Shown here one piece after another: positions 1 to 9,221 of a stretch of DNA of 64,000 bases. Position numbers and translations under genes: made by a program. Position 1 is the first letter of the stretch; every line of letters begins with the position of its first letter. Source of the stretch: Novosphingobium sp. Rr 2-17. Its GTDB lineage: Bacteria > Pseudomonadota > Alphaproteobacteria > Sphingomonadales > Sphingomonadaceae. The stretch is taken from NCBI RefSeq assembly GCF_000272475.1, contig NZ_AKFJ01000101.1, positions 21,271 through 85,270 of the forward strand. The letters are read 5' to 3'. Under the pieces are notes generated by a model. That model did not search any database, had not been told where the DNA came from, and was given only the letters and a program-made list of their open reading frames with translations.

Positions 1-1
1 C

Positions 2-922
<921 letters not shown>

Positions 923-1056
923 TCGCAACGAAAAATGCCTTCAGGCAGAAATCAACGGTGCCGATTGTGTTGTCAGGAGCACACGTCCCCCCTTCGGTCC
1001 GACCGGTCGGGCATGGCGCTTAAGGGGGCGGAAAGACGACGAGTGGGCATCGCATT

Positions 1057-3453
1057 TCATTCGTAGCGCAGCGCGCGCCAAGGTTCGCTGCGCGCAACCC
1101 GCCAAGTCTGACCCAGGATCGTTGCGACCGCGATGGTCGCGGTCAGCGCAACCCCGCCGACAAAGAGCGCGGGCGACAGCGCCACCCGGTCGTCGAACCC
1201 CGCCAGCCAACGCCGCATCGCCAGATAGGCGAGCGGCACCGCGATGAGGTTGGCGAACAAGACGGGCTTCAGGAACTGTCCGATCAACAGCCGCAGAACC
1301 TCGGCGGTGGATGCGCCCAGGGCCTTGCGGATGCCGATTTCCTTGACGCGGCGCGCGGTGTCGAACGCGGCGAGCCCATAGAGCCCGATACAGCCGATGA
1401 CGACCGCCAGCACCGCGCCGATCATGAACAACTGCGCACGCTGGGCGTCTGCGCGATAATACGCGTCGTACAATTGTCGATCGACCGGCTGCGCGGCGAA
1501 CGGGACTGCGGGAGCTATGCGACGCCACTGCGTCTCCATCGTGTCGAGCATGCGCTCGCCGTCGCCGGTATGGCGCACCGAAAGCACGGGCGTGGAGAGA
1601 CCGTGATCGCGTTGCGTATAGGCCTGAGGCTCGACCGCATCGCGCGGCGATTTGAAGCGCATGTCGTCGATCACGCCAACGATAGTTGCGGAACCATCCT
1701 TGCCGTCTTCGAGGGTACGACCGACCGCTGCAGTGGGGCTGGCGAAGCCCAGCAGGCGAACGGCGGTACGGTTCAGCACGATAGCCTTTGGCCCCGGCGC
1801 CTTGCGGTCGGCATCGTCGCTGCGATAGCGGCTCGTGTCGAGAAGACGCCCGGCGAGCAGACGCGCGCCATAGGTCTCGAAGAAGCCAGGGCCCACCTCG
1901 GCCCGCACGATCATCGGATCGGCACCAGTCGCGCCTTCGCGGTGCATCGGAGCGATCCCGAAGCTGCCTCCGGTCGGGGCGACCGCAGATTGCGAGATCG
2001 CCACAACACCGGGCATGCGTGCGACTGCGGCCGTAAAGGCGCGGCGCTGGCTGTCGTCGAGCGTGCTATCGCCAAAGCTGCGTACCGCGAGCAACCCTGA
2101 TCGATCGAACCCTATGTCGGAAGCCTGAAGATGCCGGGTCTGCGCGAGAAGGACGGCAGTGCCGATCAGCAGCGCGGTGGCAGTCGTGAACTGGATCACG
2201 ACCATCGCACGGCGCAGCAGCCCGCCTGAGCGCTGCCCACCCGGCGCTCGGACCGCGGCGAGCACTGCCGCAGGCTGGAACCGCGCCAGCACAACGGCCG
2301 GATAAAACCCCGCCGCCAATCCAATCACAAGGATCAGCAGCAGGAGCGGGGGTAGGATTGATCCCGTACCCAGATAGGCGATGGCGAGCGATGAGCCACC
2401 CGCGCCGTTGACGAACGGCAGCGCCAGTTCCGCCAATGCCAGCCCGACCAAACCGGCGGCTGCCGCCGTCAGCATCGCCTCGCCTACAAATTGGCCGACC
2501 AGCGCCCCACGGGTGGCGCCGACGACTTTGCGGATCGCCACCTCGCGCGCGCGAAGCCCGGCACGCGCGGTTGCCAGGTTCACATAGTTGACGATCGCAA
2601 CCAGTAGCGCCAGCACCCCGACCAATCCCAGCGCGCCGACGACCGCGCGGTCATGCGGGTCGGCGAGATGCATCGCGGGCAGCGGAACGAGCGATTGCTT
2701 TACGACATCGCGCGGCAAGTTGGACATGGCGGGATCGGGATGGCGGCGGGACAGCGCTGGGAAGTCCGCGACCCGACCCCCGGCGGTGCGGGCATCGGCG
2801 AAGCGCAGGAAGGTCGTCAGCATACCGTTCGGGCTTGCGCTTGCTTTACCAGAGGCTGGCAACGCGATGAAGATCGCATTGCGGTAGAAGCTGGCAGCGG
2901 GCGGCTCGGCGATGACAGCGCCTACCCGGAACGGCGTCGGTTTGCCGGCAATGACCAAAGTCAGCGTCCGGCCCACGGCGGCACCTTTGCCCAGATAGGT
3001 TTCGGCCACGCGCTGAGTCACCACGGCACCATCGGGGGCCGACAGCGCCGTAGCCGGATTCCCAGCGATCCCTGGCAGCGGGAACAGCGCAAAATAGCTC
3101 GGATCGACGCGCGCGACCTTCTCGGTGACGAGCGCCACGCCGTCTTGCACGGGTATTTCATCCGCCAGCATCCGTGCGCCACCGACGTCGGGCCAGTCGC
3201 TGCGGATCTGCGCCAGTAAGTCGGTCGAGGACGGTATGGCCACCTCGGGCGAAGCGGGAAACTGCATCGTTCGCTTGACGACCCAGACCCGGTCCCACCC
3301 CGGCAATACGCGGTCGTATCCCGTTTCGAACCGCACGAAGAGGTACAACACCAGAAAAACCGCGATGCCGAGCGCAAGTCCGCCGATGTTGAGGATGGCG
3401 TAAAGGCGGTGTCGCGTGAGCGAGCGATAGAGTGTCAAAAGCGCGAAGGGCAT
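1057..3453 (-). CDS. FtsX/MacB-type ABC transporter permease, double-length (copy 1)
   Basis: A 798-residue membrane protein starting MPFALLTLYRSLTRHRL. An N-terminal membrane segment (about residues 21-42) is followed by a long periplasmic MacB_PCD-like domain and a first FtsX block (about 280-410, with the conserved AREVAIRKVVGA motif near 305). A second periplasmic domain and a second FtsX block follow (about 680-790, motif VKEIGIRKALGAS). This duplicated 8-TM-like layout is about twice the length of MacB-type permeases. It is the last gene of the adaptor-ATPase-permease-permease cluster, 18 bp after its paralogue. The family moves substrates (peptides, lipoproteins, antibiotics) using mechanical force from a separate ATPase. 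The substrate cannot be read from the sequence. Confidence 0.85.
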   Translation of the reverse strand: MPFALLTLYRSLTRHRLYAILNIGGLALGIAVFLVLYLFVRFETGYDRVLPGWDRVWVVKRTMQFPASPEVAIPSSTDLLAQIRSDWPDVGGARMLADEIPVQDGVALVTEKVARVDPSYFALFPLPGIAGNPATALSAPDGAVVTQRVAETYLGKGAAVGRTLTLVIAGKPTPFRVGAVIAEPPAASFYRNAIFIALPASGKASASPNGMLTTFLRFADARTAGGRVADFPALSRRHPDPAMSNLPRDVVKQSLVPLPAMHLADPHDRAVVGALGLVGVLALLVAIVNYVNLATARAGLRAREVAIRKVVGATRGALVGQFVGEAMLTAAAAGLVGLALAELALPFVNGAGGSSLAIAYLGTGSILPPLLLLILVIGLAAGFYPAVVLARFQPAAVLAAVRAPGGQRSGGLLRRAMVVIQFTTATALLIGTAVLLAQTRHLQASDIGFDRSGLLAVRSFGDSTLDDSQRRAFTAAVARMPGVVAISQSAVAPTGGSFGIAPMHREGATGADPMIVRAEVGPGFFETYGARLLAGRLLDTSRYRSDDADRKAPGPKAIVLNRTAVRLLGFASPTAAVGRTLEDGKDGSATIVGVIDDMRFKSPRDAVEPQAYTQRDHGLSTPVLSVRHTGDGERMLDTMETQWRRIAPAVPFAAQPVDRQLYDAYYRADAQRAQLFMIGAVLAVVIGCIGLYGLAAFDTARRVKEIGIRKALGASTAEVLRLLIGQFLKPVLFANLIAVPLAYLAMRRWLAGFDDRVALSPALFVGGVALTATIAVATILGQTWRVARSEPWRALRYE

Positions 3454-3471
3454 GGCAATTGCGATCCTGGC

Positions 3472-5883
3472 CTATTCGTGACGTAGTGCGCGGGCGGGTT
3501 CGGCGCGGGCGACGCGCCAGGCCTGGCCGAACACGGTGGCGGCAGCGATCAGGATCGCGATGAGCGTCGCGCTGACGAAGAACAGCGGCGACAGGGCGAT
3601 CCGGTCGTCGAACCCGCCAAGCCAGCGCCGCATCGCGACGTAGGCGAGCGGCCACGCCACTAGGTTCGCCAGGAGTACCGGCCGCATGAATTGTCCGATC
3701 AGCAGTCTCAGCACTTCGGCGGTCGAGGCGCCGAGCGTCTTGCGGATACCGATTTCCTTGACGCGCCGAGCAGTGTCGAACGCTGCAAGCCCATAGAGGC
3801 CGATACAACCGATCAGGATCGCAAGCACCGCACCGATCGTGAACAGCCGCGATCGCTGCGCATCCGCCTTGTAATAGCGCTCAAACAGGTTGTCTTCGAC
3901 CGAGCGCGGCTGGAACGGAACACCCGGCACGACGCGCTTCCACGTGGTCTCCAGCGCGGTCGCCATCGCCTTCGCGTCCTGGCCCGCGTAGCGCACTGCG
4001 GCGAAGGGCGAGATGATGTCGACCGTGTTGTAGAAATAGGCGACGGGATCGACCGGATCGCGGGGGCTTCTGAAGCGCACATCATCAACCACGCCGATGA
4101 TCGTCGATGGTCGGTTGCCGTCGCTGACCGTCTGTCCGAGCGCTGCCATCGGCGACGCGAAACCGAACGCGGTCACCGCCCGCCGATTGATCACGATATT
4201 CGGGCCGGTGCGCTTGCGCTCCTCAGGCGTCAGCAGGCCGCGATCGTCAGCATGCGCCGCATCGAACAAGCGGCCAGCAATCAAACGTGCGGCATAGACC
4301 GAGAAATAGTCACGCCCCGTGCCCACACCCATCACCGATATCTGGCGCTCTGGTGCGTCTGGGCGGCTATACCCAGAGAAATTCGTCGTGCTCTGATCTC
4401 CCGGCGCGTTGTTGCCGATCGTCACGCCGGTAACGCCCGGCATGGCAGCGAAGGCACGCAAGACTGCCTCCCGCTGCGCGGCATCGACACCGCCCGTATT
4501 GAAAGAGCGAACGATCATCAGCCCTTCGCGGCGGAAGCCGAGGTCGGCATCGCGCATATGCGCCGTTTGCGCCAGCATCGTAGTCGTCGCGATCGCAAAG
4601 GCGATGGCGATGGCGAACTGGACTACGACGAGCGCGCCGCGCAGCCGCGCACCGGCGCGGCCACCGCCCGGAGCGCGCGTGGAGGCGAGCACTGCAGCGG
4701 GGCGGAAGCCCGACAGTACGAACGCAGGATACAAGCCCGCGACCAGCGCGATCGCCAGCACCAGCGCAACCAGCGGCAGGACGATGCCACTCGCCCCGAA
4801 ATATCGGATCGCGAGCGTCGTGCCGCCAAGTGCATTGATGAACGGCAGCGCGATTTCCGCGAGCGCCAATCCGATCAGCGCCGCCACCGCCACGGTCGCC
4901 AGTGCTTCTCCCAGGAACTGCCGAACGAGCGCGCGCCGCGTGCCGCCGAGCACTTTTCGCATCGCCACTTCGCGCGCCCTCAGTCCGGCGCGGGCGGTTG
5001 CCAGGTTCACGTAGTTGACGATCGCGATGAGCAGGGTGAGCAGCCCGACGCCCCCAAGCGTGGTTACGATCGCGCGATCTCCGGCGCCGTAAAGGTGCAT
5101 CGCGGTCAATGGTCGCAGCGACTGGAAATACTCGCCCTTCTTGATGTTGTTGCTGGCATAGGCGTGACGATCGAGGAACGATGGCAATTGCGCTTCGAAC
5201 GCGCGCGCCGCCGCAGTATCGGGAAAGCGCAGCAAGGTGGTGAGCGATGCGCTACCCCAATGATCCCACCATTCGTTGCCGAAGCGCGTGCGCACCAACT
5301 GGGCGAACATCTCGTTCTTGAAGGTCACGTTATCGGGCATGTTGCGCAGCACCGCGCCGATCCGATAGGAATAGATTTTGCCATCGACCGAAAGCTGCAA
5401 CGTCTGGCCGATCGCTGGCTGGCTGCCGAAATATTTGCGCGCGGCGGCTTGCGTGACGACCAAGCCATTCGGATCGGCGAGCGTCGCGGTTGGATCTCCC
5501 TCGACTGCCGGAAAGCGCATCAGGTCGAAGAAGTTCGGATCGACAGTGCCGAGCTCTTCGGCAGTTGCTTGCGCACCCTGCCGGACCGCCACGGAAGTCA
5601 CCATGTAGCGGGTGCCGACCAGTTGGGGATAATCGGCGCGCAACAAGGTAAGCTCACTGCCCAGCGTGTTCGGATTGGTGTCGGTTGGATAGCCCGGCAT
5701 CACATAGCGTTCTTCCAAAACCCACAGCCGATCCTGGGCCGGTAACACGCGGTCGAACCCGGTCTCGAACCGCACAAACAGGAACAGGATGAGGAAAGTC
5801 GCGATGCCGAGCGCGAGCCCGCCAACATTAAGCGCCGCGAAAAGCCGGTGATGCAATAACGAGCGATAGAGCGATGTCAGCAT
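3472..5883 (-). CDS. FtsX/MacB-type ABC transporter permease, double-length (copy 2)
   Basis: I start the 803-residue protein at MLTSLYRSLLHHRLFAALNVGG, because this matches the start of the neighbouring paralogue and leaves one base after the ATPase stop codon; an upstream in-frame ATG would run 75 bp into the ATPase gene. The architecture is the same: N-terminal membrane helix, periplasmic domain, FtsX block (motif AREVAMRKVLGGTRRALV), second periplasmic domain and a C-terminal FtsX block with VKEIGIRKTLGAS. The two permeases are clearly homologous but diverged throughout, so they probably form a heteromeric channel served by one ATPase. Tight spacing on both sides supports co-transcription with the ATPase and adaptor genes. 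Confidence 0.85.
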   Translation of the reverse strand: MLTSLYRSLLHHRLFAALNVGGLALGIATFLILFLFVRFETGFDRVLPAQDRLWVLEERYVMPGYPTDTNPNTLGSELTLLRADYPQLVGTRYMVTSVAVRQGAQATAEELGTVDPNFFDLMRFPAVEGDPTATLADPNGLVVTQAAARKYFGSQPAIGQTLQLSVDGKIYSYRIGAVLRNMPDNVTFKNEMFAQLVRTRFGNEWWDHWGSASLTTLLRFPDTAAARAFEAQLPSFLDRHAYASNNIKKGEYFQSLRPLTAMHLYGAGDRAIVTTLGGVGLLTLLIAIVNYVNLATARAGLRAREVAMRKVLGGTRRALVRQFLGEALATVAVAALIGLALAEIALPFINALGGTTLAIRYFGASGIVLPLVALVLAIALVAGLYPAFVLSGFRPAAVLASTRAPGGGRAGARLRGALVVVQFAIAIAFAIATTTMLAQTAHMRDADLGFRREGLMIVRSFNTGGVDAAQREAVLRAFAAMPGVTGVTIGNNAPGDQSTTNFSGYSRPDAPERQISVMGVGTGRDYFSVYAARLIAGRLFDAAHADDRGLLTPEERKRTGPNIVINRRAVTAFGFASPMAALGQTVSDGNRPSTIIGVVDDVRFRSPRDPVDPVAYFYNTVDIISPFAAVRYAGQDAKAMATALETTWKRVVPGVPFQPRSVEDNLFERYYKADAQRSRLFTIGAVLAILIGCIGLYGLAAFDTARRVKEIGIRKTLGASTAEVLRLLIGQFMRPVLLANLVAWPLAYVAMRRWLGGFDDRIALSPLFFVSATLIAILIAAATVFGQAWRVARAEPARALRHE

Positions 5884-5884
5884 C

Positions 5885-6571
5885 TCACGCTGCCCGGCGC
5901 GCAGACGACAGGATGCGACCGTCAAGCATGTGTACCGTGCGTTTGGCGACGTCGGCATGGGCCGGGCTATGCGTGACCATGACGATCGTCGCGCCTTCCG
6001 CGTTCAACTGGCGCAGGATGTCCATTACTTGTGCGCCGTTCTCCGTATCGAGATTGCCGGTCGGCTCGTCGGCGAGGATCAGTCGCGGCTCGCCGACGAT
6101 CGCGCGTGCGATCGCCGCGCGCTGCTGCTGCCCACCTGACAATTGATGGGGGTGATGTCGCTGGCGATGGGCGATGCCGACGCGATCCATGGCGGCTGCC
6201 ACGCGCTCTTTCTTCTCCCGTGCGGGCATCGTGCGATAGGCGAGCCCGAGCGCGACGTTCTCGGCAATGGTCAGCTCGTCGATCAGATTGAAGCTCTGGA
6301 ACACAAAGCCAAGTCGATCGCGCCGCAGCTTGGCAAGGTTCGCCTCAGGCGCGCGAGCAATGTCGACCCCCTCGAACAAATAGCACCCGCCACTGGGCCG
6401 ATCGATCGTGCCGATGATGTTCAGCAAGGTCGACTTGCCGCACCCCGACGGCCCCATGATCGCGACGAATTCACCTGCCTCCACGGCCAGTTCGATGCCG
6501 CCCAGCGCGGTCGTCTCGATCTCTTCGGAGGCATACGTGCGGCTGACGTCCTGAAGCTGGATCACGGGCAA
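5885..6571 (-). CDS. ABC transporter ATP-binding protein, LolD/MacB N-terminal type
   Basis: A 228-residue single ATPase domain with all motifs intact: Walker A GPSGCGKST (near residue 40), Q-loop in FVFQSFNLI, signature LSGGQQQR, Walker B LILADEPTGNLD and the H-loop histidine in VTHS. The DEPTGNLD and FNLI features are typical of the MacB/LolD/FtsE branch that drives FtsX-like permeases from the cytoplasmic face. It is the second gene of the cluster, 3 bp after the adaptor gene and 1 bp before permease copy 2. It presumably powers both permeases, since no other ATPase is present. Confidence 0.9.
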   Translation of the reverse strand: MPVIQLQDVSRTYASEEIETTALGGIELAVEAGEFVAIMGPSGCGKSTLLNIIGTIDRPSGGCYLFEGVDIARAPEANLAKLRRDRLGFVFQSFNLIDELTIAENVALGLAYRTMPAREKKERVAAAMDRVGIAHRQRHHPHQLSGGQQQRAAIARAIVGEPRLILADEPTGNLDTENGAQVMDILRQLNAEGATIVMVTHSPAHADVAKRTVHMLDGRILSSARRAA

Positions 6572-6574
6572 ATC

Positions 6575-7858
6575 CTATTTGATGAGGAGGGTCTGAAACG
6601 GGGCGTATGTCGTCAGCGCGGTCGTCACGATCCGCTCGCCGGGAGCGAGCCCCGAGACGATCTCGACTTGATCGGGATTGCGCCGCCCGGTGACGATCGC
6701 GCGGCGCACGGCCTTGGAGTTCCCGTCGAGCACGAAGGCAGTGGTGCCGCCTGCGTCAAGCCAGCCGCCGTTGGGGGCGACGACGGCGGGCCGGTCCGCG
6801 CCCAGGACGAGACGGACATCAAGCGTCTGCCCACGGTTAAGCTCGGCTGGCGGCGAACCACGGAACGCGAGCTCGACGCGGAAGCGGCCATCCGTCACTT
6901 GCGGCAGAACTTTCAAGACAGCCATTGGATAGCTGCGCCCGTCGAGATCCGCGATCGCGCCAAGGCCGGTACGGACCCGACCCAGATAGAATTGATCGAC
7001 GTCGGCGGTCAGTTTCCACTGGCCTTCAGAATCGATCTGACCGACCGGATCGCCACTTTTGAGCGTTTGCCCTGGCTGTAGCGTGAAGGCGGTGAGCCGT
7101 CCGCCGACCGGCGCGCGCAGGACCAGCGCGGATAAGCTGGCGCGGACCATTGCCAAGCTTTCGCGAAGCTGTTGCGCGGTCGCGGCAATGCCCGAGGATT
7201 GATCGGCGAGTGTCGCGCCCGCTTCCGCCGTGCCGCGTTCGAGCGCGCTCACGCGCGCGCGCTGATAGGCAAGGTCCTCACGCGCCGGATCGATCGCCGG
7301 GCGCGTAATGATACCCTTATCAAACAAGACCTGCTTTTGCGTCAGCAAGGTCTGCGCCTTCGACAGCGCGTTGCGCGCGTCGGCCAGGTCGCGCGCGCCG
7401 GTCTGCCGGGTGTTCTGGACCGACAAGCGCTGTCCGCTGATCGCGCTCAACTGCCCGGCGATGTCCGCCGAACGGCTGGCGACATCTAGCTCCAGTGCGG
7501 GGTTGGAAAGCCTGGCCAGCGGCGTACCGGCCACCACCATCGCCCCGTCTGCAGTGGCTAGTTCGGCGACCTGCCCGCCCGAGATTGCGGTGACGAACAC
7601 GGTGCGCAAAGGCGCGACCTCTGCGCGAAGCGGTACGAAGTCGCGGAATGGCGCGCGCGTCACTTCGCCCGTTCGGATCGCGGCGGCATCGACCGTCAGC
7701 GAGTTGGCACTCGGCATCATCAACCACAGCACGGCCGCCGCTACGATCACCGCCACGCCGATCGCAATACGCACCATCAGCCGCCGCCGTTTGGCGTGTG
7801 GGCGCTCGATACGCCGATCCATCGCGGCGCCGGTTCCGGCAAGAGACGTCTGCGTCAT
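6575..7858 (-). CDS. Periplasmic adaptor (HlyD/MacA-type membrane fusion protein)
   Basis: A 427-residue protein with a short basic cytoplasmic N-terminus, one membrane anchor (about residues 29-48, IAIGVAVIVAAAVLWLMM) and a long periplasmic part. The order is barrel-sandwich half, an alpha-helical hairpin rich in Ala, Gln and Arg (about 130-240), then the second lipoyl half (LRAPVGGRLTAF) and beta-barrel and membrane-proximal domains. This is the MacA/HlyD layout that bridges an inner-membrane ABC or RND pump to an outer-membrane TolC channel. It is the first gene of the export operon, transcribed away from the two-component genes. No outer-membrane factor lies nearby, so a TolC encoded elsewhere would be needed. 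Confidence 0.85.
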   Translation of the reverse strand: MTQTSLAGTGAAMDRRIERPHAKRRRLMVRIAIGVAVIVAAAVLWLMMPSANSLTVDAAAIRTGEVTRAPFRDFVPLRAEVAPLRTVFVTAISGGQVAELATADGAMVVAGTPLARLSNPALELDVASRSADIAGQLSAISGQRLSVQNTRQTGARDLADARNALSKAQTLLTQKQVLFDKGIITRPAIDPAREDLAYQRARVSALERGTAEAGATLADQSSGIAATAQQLRESLAMVRASLSALVLRAPVGGRLTAFTLQPGQTLKSGDPVGQIDSEGQWKLTADVDQFYLGRVRTGLGAIADLDGRSYPMAVLKVLPQVTDGRFRVELAFRGSPPAELNRGQTLDVRLVLGADRPAVVAPNGGWLDAGGTTAFVLDGNSKAVRRAIVTGRRNPDQVEIVSGLAPGERIVTTALTTYAPFQTLLIK

Positions 7859-7904
7859 CCGGACACTGTACCCGACGCCATGCTCGAAAACTAAACCACT
7901 GAGA

Positions 7905-7910
7905 ATTATA
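7905..7910 (-). promoter_or_regulatory. Candidate -10 element of the adaptor/ABC operon
   Basis: On the minus strand the bases read TATAAT, inside an AT-rich stretch (7902-7928), about 47 bp before the adaptor start. No good -35 hexamer is found at 15-19 bp, which would fit a promoter that needs an activator. The palindrome at 7958-7973 is centred about 65-70 bp upstream of the expected start site. Confidence 0.4.
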
Positions 7911-7957
7911 TATATTTATCGAATAAACAAAGGCGCGGCCAAGCAATCTGTACCGAC

Positions 7958-7973
7958 TGTCCGTTTCCGGACA
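7958..7973. promoter_or_regulatory. Palindromic operator TGTCCG-N4-CGGACA in the divergent regulator/exporter region
   Basis: A perfect 6-4-6 inverted repeat whose right end lies 12 bp before the response regulator start codon. The 10-mer TCCGGACACT occurs here (7966-7975) and again at 7858-7867, at the start of the divergent adaptor gene. The string CTGTACC(C)GAC is also present near both genes (7865 and 7948). This symmetry suggests a dimer-binding site, most simply for the response regulator encoded next to it. Confidence 0.5.
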
Positions 7974-7985
7974 CTATGCAGAACC

Positions 7986-9221
7986 ATGTCAACCGAATCA
8001 CCTCGCATTCTGGTCATCGACGACGATGTCGATATCGCGAAAGCCGCCCGGCTTCTGCTCGAACGCCAGGGCATGACGGTTTCGACCGCCGCAGACCCGC
8101 CCGCGGCGTGGGTCCGGCTGGCGGAGGCGCCGGTCGATGTCATTCTGCTGGACCTGAATTTCGCGCGCGGACGAACGAACGGGGCCGAGGGTTTCGCGCT
8201 GCTGGACCGGCTGATCGCGGCGGATCGCCATGCCGTAGTCATCGTCGTCACTGGCCATAGCGGTATCGCGGTCGCAGTGCAGGCGATGCGCAGCGGGGCG
8301 ACCGATTTCGTCATCAAGCCATGGAACAACGAACGCCTGCTCGCGACCGTCGAACGCGGCGTTGCTCTGCGCCGCGCGAAACTGGATGCAGCCACTGCGC
8401 CGCCGGTCGTCGATGGTGCCCTGCTCGGCGAGAGCGCGAAAATCACTCGGTTGCGAGACCTGATCGCCCGCGTCGCACCGACCGAGGCGCCGGTGCTGGT
8501 TGCCGGTCCAACAGGCACCGGCAAGACCCTGGTTGCCCAGTTGATCCACCAGAGTTCCGCTCGGGCCGATAGCCCGCTGGTTACGCTTGATGCACAAGTG
8601 GCCGATAGCGCCATGATCGCGACGCAAGTCGCCGCTTCGATGGGTGGCTCACTGGTAATCGATCAGGTCGATCGTCTTCCGCGCGCGCTGCACGGCGAAT
8701 TGGCGCGACGGATCGACGGCCCCCGCGTGATCGCAACGACGCGGCTCGATCGCGCCGGGATGCGCGCTGCGGTCGGTGAGGATCTGCTCTACCGCCTCAA
8801 CACGATCGAGATCGACCTGCCGCCACTTGCCGAGCGCGACGGTGACGCGCTCTTGCTCGCGCGGCACTTTCTGGCAGTGTTCGCCCATCGTCACGGCAGA
8901 CCTGCTCGTCCGATCGCACAAGATGCAGAACAAGCGATTGCGCGCATTGGCTGGCCAGACAATGTCCGGGGACTTCGCCTGGCGATGGAGCGTGCGGTGC
9001 TGCTGGGCAATGGCGCCACGTACGAGCTTGACGATATCGCGCTGCGACCCGCTACCGACCCGGGTCATCTGGCCCCGCCAGAACTGTCGCTGGCCCGAAA
9101 CGAGAAGACGATGATCGACGCGGCGCTCAAGCGGCACGCATTCAACGTCAGCCGCGCCGCTCTCGAACTTGGTCTGACGCGCGCGGCATTGTACCGGCGC
9201 ATGGCGCGTTATGGGCTCTGA
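7986..9221 (+). CDS. NtrC-like response regulator lacking the sigma-54 contact loop
   Basis: I start at MSTESPRILVIDDD (411 residues); longer in-frame starts would cross the divergent promoter. The receiver domain (about 1-120) has the acid cluster D12-D14, phospho-acceptor D56, T89 and K111. An AAA+ domain follows with Walker A GPTGTGKT (174-181) and an arginine-finger-like LLYRLN segment. The C-terminus (about 370-411) is a Fis-type helix-turn-helix (VSRAALELGLTRAALYRRM). Between Walker A and Walker B the GAFTGA loop and about 30 residues are missing, and Walker B reads LVIDQVD with Gln in place of Glu. It is therefore unlikely to remodel sigma-54 polymerase and more likely acts as a conventional DNA-binding regulator. 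It overlaps the kinase gene by 11 bp. Confidence 0.85.
   Translation: MSTESPRILVIDDDVDIAKAARLLLERQGMTVSTAADPPAAWVRLAEAPVDVILLDLNFARGRTNGAEGFALLDRLIAADRHAVVIVVTGHSGIAVAVQAMRSGATDFVIKPWNNERLLATVERGVALRRAKLDAATAPPVVDGALLGESAKITRLRDLIARVAPTEAPVLVAGPTGTGKTLVAQLIHQSSARADSPLVTLDAQVADSAMIATQVAASMGGSLVIDQVDRLPRALHGELARRIDGPRVIATTRLDRAGMRAAVGEDLLYRLNTIEIDLPPLAERDGDALLLARHFLAVFAHRHGRPARPIAQDAEQAIARIGWPDNVRGLRLAMERAVLLGNGATYELDDIALRPATDPGHLAPPELSLARNEKTMIDAALKRHAFNVSRAALELGLTRAALYRRMARYGL

Noticed and set aside
7308..7985. Extending the response regulator upstream by 226 codons
   Set aside because: This would cross the adaptor gene and the palindromic operator; the sequence shows no domain, and REC begins directly after the chosen start.
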